Shown here: piece by piece, positions 25,701 through 36,900 of the stretch | How positions within the stretch are numbered: the stretch's first letter is position 1 | Layout: each line of letters begins with the position of its first letter | Origin: Panicum virgatum | Lineage: Eukaryota; Streptophyta; Magnoliopsida; Poales; Poaceae | Length of the DNA stretch: 64,000 nucleotides | Direction of reading: 5' to 3' | Assembly: GCF_016808335.1 (NCBI RefSeq) | Contig: NC_053148.1 | Location: 50,422,930 to 50,486,929 of the forward strand | Notes under the pieces: model-generated | Database searches by the model: none | What the model was told of the DNA's origin: nothing | The model's input: only the letters and a program-made list of their open reading frames with translations | Program-made: the position numbers and the translations under genes

Positions 25701-27295
25701 TCCCCTCCATCATGCGCCCCTGCATCTACTCTTTCCTTCTTCTTGCGCCTTTGGTAATATTTTCCCGTCATAACACAAACATAACACAAGTTTTAGGTTG
25801 GAATATCATTGCAAATATCTAAGAATTCAGTCCATGACGACTATAGCTGCTAAACAAGGAATAAATCGATGATGACATTATGTTCCTGAGGACAATCCAC
25901 AGCACACGATACTTAAAACAAGTAATAGAGAGCATATGAAAACATTGACACAACACTTGCTCAAGTGTGTGTATCTGCTGCTGGGTAAACATAACCCTGA
26001 CCTGACCAGGCTGACGACTGTTGAGGGCATGAACATCAAGCTTGTAATTGTGCTGTGGTATTATCACTGAAGCATCTGATGGCTGCGACTGGATGTTCTG
26101 GCAGACCAAAAGAGAAACATAGCAACAATATATAAGACAGTCCTTTGAAGACAATGATGTTTATGTAATGCCACGTAGTTTTGACCTTTCCATGCTAAGG
26201 CGGAACAGGAAATAAAGAGGAACAACAGTTGACTAGCAGTGGAGCCAAATTATACTAAAATAAAATGAAAAGTTGAATTCAGCACACCTCATTCTTCCGG
26301 CTCCATCTTCGCTCGCCAGTACGTCCAGCAAAGGCATAAAGGGCAAAATGGCGCAGGTCTGCAGTGCCAGTCTCAGAGCCCTGCATGGGATTGAGGTGCA
26401 GCACCGACAAAGGTTAGGTTAGTCTCTAGATCTATGCTAGGAGCGAAGATAAAGCAACAAGTGGGTTCATCACAATCTAAGAAGCTGTTTCCGACACGGG
26501 GGAAGGAAGGAAGAAAAAAAAACCTGTTTCTCTTTGGTGCTTCTGCGGTGGTCTTCTGGCATCATGAATTCATCGAAAAGATCTGCCGACTGATAGGAGA
26601 ATTACAAGTGTAAGTAAGTAGCATATCCAAGCAAGCAGAGGATGTGGGCCATGGCGGGCAAATACAAAGAGTGCAGACAGGTAACATACATGATGCTGCA
26701 TTTCCATCCTTCCTCCTACGATGATGAGGCCTGCATCTCCATGCTTGAGAGTGTAGTTGGTTATGGAGATGGCGACCTCGCGATGGTGAGCGCCATGAGG
26801 GAAGTCATCCTGGAGATTTTGCTCCCACAGTTTTTTGAGGTTGTGGTCGAAGCACATGACAGACCATCCGGATGTGACGACGACGAGGACCTGCTTCCTG
26901 ACGTCGCCGGCCCTGTAGGAGCGGTCGACGCTGCCGACCGCCATGGCGATGGGTCGCCTGCCTGAGGCGACCCGGACGTTGTCGGGGAGGAGGGAGATAT
27001 CGGCCATGACGCGGGCCTCGTGGAATCCGGCGTCATCATGGAGGTGGCGGGCGTGGGGCGGCTGGAGGACCTGGATCTTAGCGTCGTGGGTGGGGAGGAG
27101 GACCTCGGGCTTGCCGTCACCGTTGAGGTCGGCGACGAGGGGCGGGGGCAGGCGGTCGGCCTCGTACTTGATGGGGAAGTCCTCGTCGGCGAGGTGGTAC
27201 CAGGACTCGCGGAAGGAGAAGTCGCCCTCGTGGTGGAGGGAGAAGAAGACGGCGAAGGCGGCGAGCAGAAGGATCCCCAGATCCCGCTTCCGCAT
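16782..27295 (-). CDS. NERD1: NERD1-like FG-GAP repeat membrane protein
   Basis: Ten exons give 699 residues in frame: 27295-26690, 26589-26524, 26380-26288, 26097-26002, 19234-19181, 19099-18896, 18667-18536, 18430-18365, 17656-17354 and 17261-16782. Residues 6-20 form an N-terminal anchor. FG-GAP/calcium-loop motifs occur at 56 (DLNGDGKPE), about 428 (DINGDGVLD) and near 620 (DFSGDGLTD). A C-terminal membrane span lies at about 661-683, before a short Ser/basic tail. This is the architecture of Arabidopsis NERD1 (At3g51050), a Golgi membrane protein that interacts genetically with the exocyst and affects root growth. Intron 4 is 6767 bp because it holds a tandem retrotransposon of 6360 bp; without it and one target duplication it would be about 400 bp. 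All coding exons and splice sites are intact, so the gene may still work if the intron is spliced. Name by homology. Confidence 0.9.
19416..19759 (-). repeat. Chromovirus array LTR, left (3' terminal)
   Basis: 344 bp, opening TGTCACGTGG on the plus strand and closing CGTCATAACA. On the element's own strand this is the 3' LTR, directly after the purine tract. By eye it differs from the middle LTR at two positions. Confidence 0.93.
19694..21151 (-). pseudogene. Chromovirus mini-pol, left unit: protease, partial RT fused to integrase tail with chromodomain
   Basis: A 466-residue open frame starts at the ATG at 21094; the same frame is open from 21151. The aspartic protease active site reads [14 protein letters not shown]. 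The RT entry ([16 protein letters not shown]) and the first part of the palm ([27 protein letters not shown]) are present. The next residues, [19 protein letters not shown], belong to the far C-terminal integrase region. The rest of RT (including the YxDD motif), RNase H, and the integrase zinc finger and catalytic core are therefore deleted, in frame. The end is intact: [19 protein letters not shown] and a chromodomain-like block ([20 protein letters not shown]). It cannot encode its own replication; whether the short protein is made is unknown. Confidence 0.85.
21152..22391 (-). CDS. Chromovirus gag, left unit
   Basis: The ATG at 22391 starts a 346-residue frame with a heptad-like N-terminus ([18 protein letters not shown]) and the retrotransposon gag core ([20 protein letters not shown], residues about 135-290). 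The frame closes at 21351, but gag continues in another frame (21541-21152), which carries the zinc knuckle [14 protein letters not shown], so one frameshift is present near 21,500. The zinc-knuckle frame ends in a TAG at 21154-21152, in the same frame as the protease that follows. A capsid/nucleocapsid protein by family. Confidence 0.82.
22424..22767 (-). repeat. Chromovirus array LTR, middle (shared)
   Basis: 344 bp, the junction LTR between the two internal units. It serves as the 3' LTR of the right unit and the 5' LTR of the left unit. Both sides carry the expected landmarks: purine tract on the right, primer-binding site on the left. Confidence 0.93.
22702..24159 (-). pseudogene. Chromovirus mini-pol, right unit, with extra stop
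   Basis: Carries the same protease, truncated RT and integrase-tail/chromodomain fusion as the left unit, with the same deletion junction. It differs by a TGA at 23568-23566 that replaces the Arg codon at the RT entry, so its frame splits into protease (24102-23566) and a second piece (23364-22702). The deletion is older than the duplication; this stop is specific to one copy. Confidence 0.85.
24160..25399 (-). CDS. Chromovirus gag, right unit
   Basis: Near-identical to the left-unit gag: ATG at 25399, 346-residue main frame to 24359, then the zinc-knuckle frame (24549-24160) with the same frameshift position and the same terminal TAG (24162-24160). Only a few residue changes by eye (for example [13 protein letters not shown] in place of [13 protein letters not shown]). 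Confidence 0.82.
25432..25775 (-). repeat. Chromovirus array LTR, right (5' terminal)
   Basis: 344 bp; the 5' LTR of the array on the minus strand. It differs from the other two by eye at a few sites (for example GAAGTTAGAATC and AAATGATCCG on the plus strand). Followed on its right by the target duplication CAAAC. Confidence 0.93.
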
Positions 27296-28129
27296 CCTCG
27301 AAATCGAAAATCAGGAGACGAAACCCTAGCTAGCGTCCGCCCTCCGACTAGTCCCTAGGGAGAGTGAATCCATCGCCATCGGGGTCGTCGTCTTCCTCCC
27401 TCCTCTGCACTTCCCAGCCGAGCCTTCCCCTCCTTAATGTGGGCCGGAATGGACCGGATGGATGGCCCTTTCACATAGCGACTGGGCTTGGCCCAAATAC
27501 ATACACGGGTTAGGAATTCTCTTCTTTTTCTTTTTTCGGACCTTCAATTCTCTTCTTTTGAAGGTCAGAAAAACAAGAGAATTCCTTCCCTCTCCAAAAG
27601 GGAACAAGAGAGAAAAAAAAGGAAAGGAATGAAAAGAGAAGGTATACTCATGTGCGTATAGACCTGATAACACCCAGAATTGAGTTGAATGAAAATTACA
27701 CAGACCTGGTACTATTTCTGAGCCATGGGTTTCACCTATGTAAGTATGCTTTTTCTTCTTCTTCTTACATGGCTCTAGGTTATGTATGTATAAGATTTCT
27801 GATTAAATAACTGCACAAGCATCAAGTGTCTATGTTATATGATGTCACTATACAACTCGACCAAAAATTACAGCACTGTGTATAGTCCCTTGTTAGTTTA
27901 GTTCCAGCTTATCCATCATCACCTGCTCCCTGTATTGATGATACCATTTCCAGTACTTCCTTTGTCTCGGGGGGATAAAGTTACGGTATGTGTATCCTAT
28001 ATTCCTATAACCAGCTGTTTGACATGAGGCCCAGCTGATGGGATAGCCTCGACTCCCCAAGAACTGCCATGGCTGAGGCCACTGGCCAGCTTCACTCATG
28101 TCAGGTGTCGCATTCTGCTCTCGCAGCAA
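27296..28129. other. Tandem-gene spacer: NERD1-like 5' region and DUF707 3' region
   Basis: 27296-27430 is the 5' UTR/promoter of the NERD1-like gene. 27,512-27,595 contains a nested inverted repeat (GGAATTCTCTT ... AAGAGAATTCC enclosing GACCTTCA ... TGAAGGTC), perhaps a tiny MITE remnant. 27,650-28,129 would hold the DUF707 3' UTR. No gene is supported. Confidence 0.5.
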
Positions 28130-31100
28130 TCAAGATTCGAAAGGATCCCTCCATCCTTCATCTTCTCTTACAGCTCTGTTCCACCGTTCTTTAAACTTCT
28201 CCAGCTCAGCTGATGATTGTCTTCTTATCTATTGAAGCGATAGTAAGTAATATGGCAACTTTTAATCCTCTAATCCAGGAAGACAATGCCATAGATTATA
28301 CTCACATGGGTCCTCAAATCCAGTGATCTTCGAGGTGTCTGCAACCAGCAAAAAGAATGTTAGTAATGACATGTGTCAGTTACCTTTATTCTCTATTGTT
28401 ACTATCATGCAGGTATACACCAGCAAAGGTAAAGAATTAAGAACTGGAAGCAAAACACACCAAGGAAAGTCATTTATGTGATTCAGATGGTGACCAAAGC
28501 TGTATATCTGAATGGATGATCTGAGAAGATTTCAAATGAATTTTGGAAAGAAAAAAAAACAGTGCACTTTGGCCTAAATTCCTTCACACCTTTTTTAAAA
28601 ACATCAGTTTGTTACAATAAGCATACCTTTCTGCCACGTGATGGTCCTCCTAAAGATGGTATCCCTTGATGGACAACATACTCACTGTCAATTACACCAA
28701 CTTTCTCAGTTCGATCACCCTGAAATATCATGTGCCTGTGTCAATCAGCATTTCAGTTTTCCTAGAAAATTGCCCTGCGCCAAAATATTGTTTACCAGAG
28801 GGCATGGTAGCTGAAATGGCATGCCTAGAAAGGCATCATATTATATATCTCTTAAGAATGTGAAATGTATATTGAGTACCTGAGCACAATAGCCAAGCTT
28901 CATGTCAAGACCCCAACCATGAATCAGATCATTCTGCAAGCACAAGAGATAAAAAAACAAGCAAAAGATTATTAAAATATGACCTTCCACTCCCACTTTA
29001 TGAAACCAAACAATAGGTTGTTAACTTGTTATTGACTATCACCAAGATAATCTTAAAAGAAAATGTGCAGGCTAGAGGAACAGTATTTGCACCTGAATTA
29101 GATGCCATACACAATTCCAGGCAGCGCGAGAAAAAACCGGTGCCATGCCCTCAACCCACCTATCCAAGAATGTAAATTACAACATCTTCAAATGTTTCAT
29201 GGAATGCATTGGGATAGTTCATAAGGTAATTGGTCAAGAATCAATCAGCTGCAAAATGCGATTTGGCTTCATTAATCAAATGGGCAAATAATGCAATCCA
29301 ACAATGTGACAGGTCTAACGAAAATAGGAATAGAATACATCAATGTTACTAATTGTGTGAAAAGAAAATTATAAAATGTGAAGCGATGAATTTTAGAGTA
29401 TCTCCCGAATAAAGTAACTGCATAAGGTTAAAGCTTTGTCCTTACCCTGTACAAGGAGGTCCTTTACTTTCATCAGAACAATTCATACTAGGCCGATTGT
29501 CATATATTCTCCTACATAAAAATGAAAAGGATGCTTTTTAGAGTATAGAAAGTTTTTTTTTGGGTGGGGGGGGGGGGTCACAAAGGAAATTATGAGTGAG
29601 AATCAGAAAGATTGAAGCACCTGTGCACTTTTGTCATCTTATTGCGGATTGTGATTCGGTGGTGGATATCAGTTGATAAATCAGGATCCAGAGCAGGTTG
29701 TGTTATTTCTAAACCTTCAGAAACCATTATATCTAGATACCTAGGGAGATAACATGAAGGCTGAGAAGCGTCTTTCAACAGAAAAAAAAATTCAGGAAGC
29801 TTATATAAATAAAGAAGGTGCAGACCATTTTGCAGAAATTCCTACTCCATTTCCGTTTGAGTAAATCACACCAAACAGTAACACAAAAAATAATTCAGAT
29901 TGACAAAGCCCTTTCCAGATCTAAAAGAAGGTTACTCAGGCCAGAGCATAAAAGAGTATGAGAATCAAATTAATGCAGCTGCTCTAGGACTGGCCGATAT
30001 TAAGCACCCTTGGATGACAATATGGTAGGTTTGAATTCGGAGAAGTGAGTAATGTCTGACTAGAGGAAAAGTTTACACGTACCTTCTCGGGTTAAAGTTC
30101 TCCACTCCAAGGTCTTCATCCCATAAAAAGATGAAATCATATATAGCCATGACATCAGGATGCAGAAAACGCTTAGCAAACCACCTGCAGCAGGAATATG
30201 AATACATTCTTCTGAGAAAGGGGGTCCAATGGTGCAAGGCGAACAGCTGCACATACTGAAAAGGGTCTATCAAAAGTCCGCTGCCGTACATAACAGAACG
30301 ATGAGCTTTCATACAGTTACCATTTTGTTTGGTTGTGAGCGAGAATGTGTATGGCCTTATCACTCCACTCAAGATGACGCCATCCATCTACATTTCCATC
30401 GTAATGGAAGAGCATAACTGCGTAGTTTTCCTTGAGAAACTAAAGAAAGCAAACAGTGACAGATCATATTAGATGAACCTCTCTCGTCTTTAATTTCCCA
30501 AGCAACACAGACAGCTAAGGATAGGGGAAAGGGAAACTTGAGACAAACACAGACCTTACGAGCCATAGTGTCCACGTTTTTTATTTGGGAGATGCCAACT
30601 GCCATGGCCAACAGAGCATTATGGTCGTCATGTTTATTCTGCGTGCATAACGAATGGAGTATGATAATTAGCAAATGAAGTAGCCTGCCTCGGTAATTGA
30701 CAACAAGTCGTGCTGTTAGGAGGCCACCAAATTATTTTATTTTTGAAAATAAAATAATTGAATTTATTCTAGAGCAGATAGTATAGCACTTGGCAAGGAA
30801 GTGGCCTTAGTGGATAAAAATGGGTATTCCTGGCATGGATAGTTTGCGCTGTGATAAAACGTTGCAGAAAGGAATCAACTTTGCAAAAATTCAGGTACTG
30901 AGAGAAGCATGAATTGAGAGAAACAGTGACAAGAGGTAGTGAGTGAGCAAGCAAGCAGACAGATATTAGTACCTTGTGGGTGGTAGCAGCGGAGTCATCC
31001 CAGAGCGGGCGGAGGTACATGTCGGAGTGGCGCTCGACGATGCCGCGCGGCAAGGAGTTGGTGGTGGCAGTGGCCGGCTTGCTGCTGGTGCTGGTCCCCA

Positions 31101-31392
31101 AGTGAATGGGGTTACGATTCGAGTTGTCTTGCGTGGAAGAGGCAAAGCCGGCCTTCCCGAGATCCACCTGCAGATACACGTATGGAACTATGGATTCAGA
31201 GCTGTGTCCAGAGACAGCGGGGGAGAGCTAAAAATGGAAAGAAAAGCGGCCGTAGCTAGGCCCGGCGGGCGGAGTGGCGGAGATGGAGGGCAATCTCACC
31301 TTGAGGTGGTGGTACTGGATCTGGAGGCAGGCGAGGAGGACGAGCGCGACGACCGCCGCCACGACGCCGCAGCGGCGCGGCTGGTGCTTCAT
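28130..31392 (-). CDS. DUF707-family protein with N-terminal membrane anchor
   Basis: Twelve exons join to 374 residues: 31392-31300, 31167-30973, 30638-30555, 30439-30321, 30184-30083, 29740-29621, 29511-29446, 29159-29093, 28933-28880, 28719-28627, 28338-28306 and 28228-28130. The N-terminus has a basic head and a membrane anchor (CGVVAAVVALVLLACLQI, residues 8-25), then a Ser/Thr-rich stem, suggesting a type II topology. The conserved body contains VMLFHYDGNVDGW, AIYDFIFLWDEDLGV, MAPVFSRAAWNCVW and LIHGWGLDMKLGYCAQGDR, all typical of plant DUF707 proteins. The family's layout resembles a Golgi glycosyltransferase (FLWDEDLG could act as a DxD-like site), but that is inference; no reaction is established to my knowledge. 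Length is normal. Confidence 0.9.
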
Positions 31393-32266
31393 CGCGGCGG
31401 GGCTCAGGGGCTGGACTAGCCCGGCGTCCTCCCCACACCCGCCCTCCCCGCTAGAGGTGGTGGAGGAGGGTTAGAGGCGAGGAGGGTTTCCTTGCAGCGG
31501 GAAAAGGGTAAGGTTCTGGAGGGAGGGAGGGTTCTAGAAAGGAAAGAAAATGGAGGAAGGGGAAGGGAAAGTGGCGGTGAGGAGCAGAGCAGGAGGGGAC
31601 GGAGGAGGAAGAAGGTAGGGGTTTTTTTTTAACACCAACCGGCCCGGCCCGTAAAACGAAGCGAAAGTAGAAATAATATTTTTTTAAAACCTTTATGCTT
31701 AAAAGCCTAATTAGCGCCTGCTTTTGTGCCAAACAAACATTATTATTGCCTAACGACATCTTTTCTTTCCTTTTTAGAAAAAAAGGAAAGGTGCATCGCT
31801 ACCTACCGCACCGACTCTTGATAGTGATGCTCGTGATGCACTGGTAGATAGAAGAGCGGCTCTAAGAGTAGCAAATACAAAATCCATTGATTTGATAAAG
31901 AGCAAAGTGTTTAAGAGACGGAAATCAGCTCACTAGCTGTCATACCCGAAGCAAACTTACCACCTCGAGAGTATTTTTTGGTGGGCTTAGCGGCTAAACA
32001 CTGATATTATCCCTCTCAATAGCTCATGATCCCTTCGATCCCTCTTCTGCTCCCCTCGCTAAATCTCACTTGGAGCATTAAGGAGGACTAAAGAGAAGAA
32101 ATGTGACTGGAGTAGTTCTGGCCGCGTTAGTTTGGAGAGAGTGAATCCGAATAGGTTTGGAGAGAGTGAGTGTGGATGTGGAGTATATTTATTTATACCC
32201 CTTTACACAAAATTAGCCGTGGTGCAGATTTGAAAATTCTGAAGATCCCAACATGCAGGAACTCCC
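31393..32266. other. DUF707 upstream region and left flank of the Copia nest
   Basis: 31393-31620 is a GC-rich leader with AGGGTTT-type strings. From about 31,680 the DNA is AT-rich and unassigned. 32,100-32,200 has GGAGAGAGTG repeats. No ORF with a recognisable domain. The truncated Copia element begins at about 32,267. Confidence 0.45.
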
Positions 32267-32303
32267 AACTGCCTATATTTCTAACATTTCAAAAACCTGA
32301 ATG

Positions 32304-33976
32304 AATTGTTAATAGGCTTTCGGTATCTAACTTTGCTGCAACAATCAAACCACCACCTTTTGATGGTTCCAATTACAAACATTGGCAAGAGCGGCTTATA
32401 CTATGGTTAACAGTGCTGAGAGTGATGCATGTAAAAGAGGGTAAGCCTGAACAGTTCGCTCCAGAGGAAGGGAGTGCGTTCGATGAGGCTGATACCCTCT
32501 TTCGAGGCTGTATCATTAGTATTCTTGCTGAAAACCTGGTGGATTCTTATGTCCGACTGCCAACTGGCAAATCATTGTGGGATGCTCTTGAGACTCAATA
32601 TGGTGTGTCTGATGCCGGCAGTGAGTTGTATGCGATGGAGCAGTTCCTTGACTATAGGATGGTCGAAAACCGTTCTGTGGTGGAACAGGCTCATGAAATA
32701 CATACTCTAGCAAAAGATCTCAGAAATTGTAGCAAAGAGCCCGCATGTGTGTTACCCGATAAGTTTGTGGCCGGAGGTATTATCTCTAAGCTGCCACCTT
32801 CTTGGAGGGACTTTGCTACTTCACTAAAACACAAGAGACGGGAGTCCACCATAGATGGACTCATTGGGATTCTTGATGTTGAGGAGAAGACGAGAGCAAA
32901 GGACATATGTGGAAAAGGAGTTCTTGGTGCTTCAAGTGCCAATCTTGTTCAGAAGAACAACTCCCACAAGAATAAGAAAAAGCCACCGCTGAACCAACCA
33001 AAGACTAAGCAGACAACCACCTTCAAGAAGAAGATGAAGAAGAAGAAGAAGAAGGGAGCTTGCTATGTGTGCGCTAGTACGGAACACTTTACTGCAAAGT
33101 GTCCGAACCACAAAGGCAAGGATTCCGCCAATATGGTAATTAGCGAGCCTGGAGGAACATCGGGGTACGGTAATTCATTACCTATAGTTCTTTCAGTTTT
33201 TTGTTCACCCGAGTGGTGGGTGGACACTGGTGCTAATATTCATGTTTATGCTGATGCTTCTTTATTTTCTTCTTATCTGGTCGGAGGGACTTCCTCCTTG
33301 CTGATGGGGAACGGATTGCATGCGCGTGTTCTTGGGGTTGGTACGGTAAATCTGAAGTTTACTTCGGGAAAGACCGAGCAGCTGAAGAACGTACAATATG
33401 TCCCCACCATCAAGAAGAATCTAGTCAGCGGCTCTCTACTGTGTAGAGATGGTTTTAAATTAGTCTTTGAGTCCAATAAATGTATCCTGTCTAAGTTTGG
33501 TACTTTCGTTGGAAAAAGTTATGAAAGCGGAGGCTTGTTCCGTCTTTCTTTGTCAGATGTTTGTAATAAAGTTGCGTACAATATTATTAACGTTGATTAA
33601 TCAAATATTTGGCATTTGAGGCTTTGTCACGTTAATTTTGGTTGTATGATGCGCTTAGCTAATTTAAGTTTAATTCCAAAGTTTACTTTTGTCAAAAATT
33701 CTAAGTGCTATGTATGTGTTGAATCAAAAAAAACTCGTAAGCCTCATAAGGCCGCGGAGGCGAGGAGCTTGGCACCTTTAGAATTAATTCATTTCGATTT
33801 TGTGCAAAATGAATGGCGTGTTGACAAAAGATGGTAAAAGATATTTCATAACTTTGATCGATGACTGCACTAGATTTTGTTACATCTATTTGTTGAAGTC
33901 AAAAGATGAAGCTTTACACTACTTTAAAATCTATAAAGCTGAAGTAGAAAACTAACTTAAAAAAAGATCAAATGAG
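32304..33976 (+). pseudogene. Copia gag-protease and start of integrase, broken
   Basis: Gag opens without an ATG (PPPFDGSNYKHWQERLILW) and continues through the UBN2-type gag (SLWDALETQYGV). A Lys-rich stretch leads to a zinc knuckle, CYVCASTEHFTAKC, and then the protease with WWVDTGANIHV. A TAA at 33598-33600 interrupts the frame just before the pre-integrase motif (IWHLRLCHVN ... CYVCVESKK). A frameshift near 33,805 and a TAA near 33,953 follow inside the integrase core (ITLIDDCTRFCYIYL). Insertion D then cuts the gene at 33976. A dead copy. Confidence 0.85.
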
Positions 33977-36900
33977 TGTTATCGTCATAAATTAGCAGGA
34001 TTAATTTATGGGCCGAAATCAAGATGGGCTTAAAGCAGAAGACTGAAGAAGACTTGTAAATCGGCTCCTGCGTGAGCATCTGGGCCACATGGGCCATGAA
34101 TCTTTAGATTTAGTTCAAGGTTAGAGATAGAATCCGATCGGGACAAGATTAGTTTAGATTATTTCCCAAGTCTCCGGACTATAAATATGTATCCTTTGTT
34201 ATTCGTAAATGTAACACACCAGGTGTTTAATTAGTCAAACCAGGGTCGTTAACACCAAATCATGTACCCTTAACCCAATGCAAGTCTACATAAAATGGTT
34301 AGCAATTCAAAATCTTGGTTGTGTTAAATTTAAAATAATTTTCAACCCGTGGTCTAATTGAACATTTTTCCTGAAATAAAACTTGTGGAGTTTTAAATGT
34401 TGAATAATTTTCGTGCTCCAATATTTTTAAGTTTTCCAAACAATAGTCGAACAAAATTTGAATTTATCTCGAACCGGGTAATAACTACATTTGTCGGGAT
34501 TCAAATTGAACTTTTGAATTGGGTCCCAAATGAAAGTAGGCCTGAAACAAAAGTGGTAGGATTTGAAATTTGGAATATCTTTCGTATTCAAAATTTTTCG
34601 AGTGTTAATTGAAAATTTTGAAAAAGATTCAAATTTGAAATCAATCAAATTTCTCTCTCTCTTTCTCTCTACTCTCTCTGCTCTCTCCTCCCCTCCCCTG
34701 TTCTGCCGGCCGACCAGAGGCTGCCGGCCTCACGCCGCGCGCCGCCCACCCGGCCAGGTCGCCCCCCCCGCCACCTGGTTCGCCCAGACCGGCCACCCCA
34801 ACCCGCTCGACCTCGCCACGCGGCGCCACCCCGTGCGCGCACGCCGAAGACCGCCGACGAAGCGCCACGGCGACGCCGTGCGGTGCCGTCCGACCGCGCT
34901 CGCCCTCTCTCTCGCCCAGGATCGCCTAGAACCATCCCGCGAGCTCCACAACGCCCTCACCCCTCTCTCCTTCCTTCCTGAGCGTGTGAGCCGGCTCCGT
35001 GCGCCCCTTTCCGCCTGGAACGGCCGCCGCCGCCAGCCATGCCCGCCACCGCGCCCTAGGCTCCCGCGGAGCTCACCCCTCCACCCTCCCTAGTGCCCAA
35101 CATCACCCGCAGCTAGCTCCCTTGGCCTCCACCGGTGCTCCCCGACCCGCTCGCCGCCGCCCCGGGCCACCGGACCGCCGCCGCCGCCGCCAACTGCCGC
35201 CGCCGCCGCCCCTGTTCCGCGCCTAAACGAGCCCACCCTTGGATTCCTCTCGACGCCGTGACGCTTTTTCCCCCACTTTCCCCACGCCCCCGGTGAGCCC
35301 CCACGCCGGAATCCCGCAGCCCGCCGCTCCCCTGCTTCAAACTCCGGTCAGGGGCCTATCCGCGAGAAGAAAACTTCTTCCAGGGGCCTCTGCGCAAACT
35401 TGTAAATTCGATATAAATTCATAGGAAAATCAGAAAAATGTAAATCCAAATGTTTTGGAATCCTTGCAACAAGATCTACAACTTTCATTACATGCACATG
35501 TTTATTTTCTGTTTGTATTTTAATCTAGGAAAAAGATTAGATTTCCAAGACTATAATTGTTCTAGGAGTTCTACTTAGAATCTATAGTTGATTTTTTGGC
35601 TGGTAGGTAGTACATGCCATGCTTAGTGTTGTGTAAAAATTTGAGCACCAGTTGACCTTTGTAACTAGATGAAACCCTAGTCTTGGCTAGATCTAGTAAA
35701 ATATTTTGCTTTTTATTTCTGGATGCTATGACTTATATATATGTATGAAACTTTTTCTGTGTATTTCTAATACTAAATGAGCACCACTGTCCAAGTTTCA
35801 ATGTTTTTAGATTTGTGTAGCTATTTCTTTGGGTTAATGCTTGTTTAGTAGATATTAATTATGATAAATAGTTTATGTTGATAATAAATCATGAAAATAT
35901 TTCTGAGTGTTCTTTTTGCATATTTTAGCTTGTCCATGGAGTTTGAGCCTCAGTTCATAATTAGAACAGGATCTAAAAATGAATCTTGATGAGCTAATGT
36001 ATGTTTTGTTTAATTTCTCCTATTTATTTCTGGGCATAATAAATCCTGAAAAATTCACAGTAGCTAATTCATCTCTTTTTAGACCTACTGTTAAAGTTTG
36101 AAATTGTTTTATACTCTGGTATAACCTGTATAATTCAATCTTTTCTAGGAATTGTTTGATTACATAAATTGTTCTGGATAATTGGCTACAAGATTTAAGA
36201 TGAGTTTTGTGGGATAGCTAGTCCTGTTTATGTTCTGTTTGAAGTAATTTTTGTTGAGTTTACTACTATATGTGTGCTGAGTTGTTAAATTATTAACCAA
36301 CCATGATTTAATTGCTATAGGAAGTTACTCCCACTTGTTTAGGAGATTAGTATAGCTTTCTTGAGCTATTGATCATGATGTCTTGTGTAGTTAGATAGGT
36401 TGAGTTGCTACTCTATAAACGATTGCCCAGTAAAATATGAATGAAAGTGTTTCACTCTTTAACTTCGGGTTTTGTTTGCGTTACACCGTTATTGTGAAAT
36501 AATTCATAAATTCCTACCATCACAACGACTTACTCATGTGCATTGCATCTCATATAGATACTACTACTCTCGCTGACGGAACTTACGAGCTGGTGCCTGA
36601 GTCCGAGAGTGAGCAGCGCGAAGCTCAAGTTAATCTAACTGAAGCTGCGCAAGACCCGAACCCGATTTCGGAAGAGCCCAGATCCAGCTACGCCCAGGAA
36701 GGCAAGCCCCGGAGCATTTCCTATTATTGTAAACTTATGCAACTTATTATTGTTCTATCCACTGGTGCATCTAAGTTACAGGAGTTGATTAGAACCTTAG
36801 TGGCATGATCCTAGGTACCTATGCTTAAACACTAGTATGTGTAGGTCGCTAGTTGGCTATGCTAATTGTTCGGTAGAAGTCGAGTGATTTCCTGTCACTC

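Larger units (their letters stand above)
19416..25775 (-). mobile_element. Tandem chromovirus array LTR-int-LTR-int-LTR in the NERD1-like intron 4
   Basis: Three 344-bp LTRs (19416-19759, 22424-22767, 25432-25775) separate two internal regions of 2664 bp. The whole array is flanked once by CAAAC (19411-19415 and 25776-25780), so it derives from a single integration. On the minus strand the primer site just inside the LTR contains TGGTATCAGA (initiator tRNA-Met type), and a purine tract CAGGGGGGAGAGA precedes the 3' LTR. The chromodomain at the end of pol makes it a chromovirus (Ty3/gypsy). Both units share the same deletion of RT, RNase H and the integrase core, so neither is autonomous. The copies differ at only a handful of positions. 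Confidence 0.93.

Noticed and set aside
29560..29579. Poly-G tracts in introns (also 10,498-10,509)
   Set aside because: Simple homopolymer runs; no set of four G-runs that would make a convincing quadruplex.
34563..35093. 176-codon frame in the solo LTR
   Set aside because: Open only because of high GC; starts in AT-rich LTR sequence and shows no domain.
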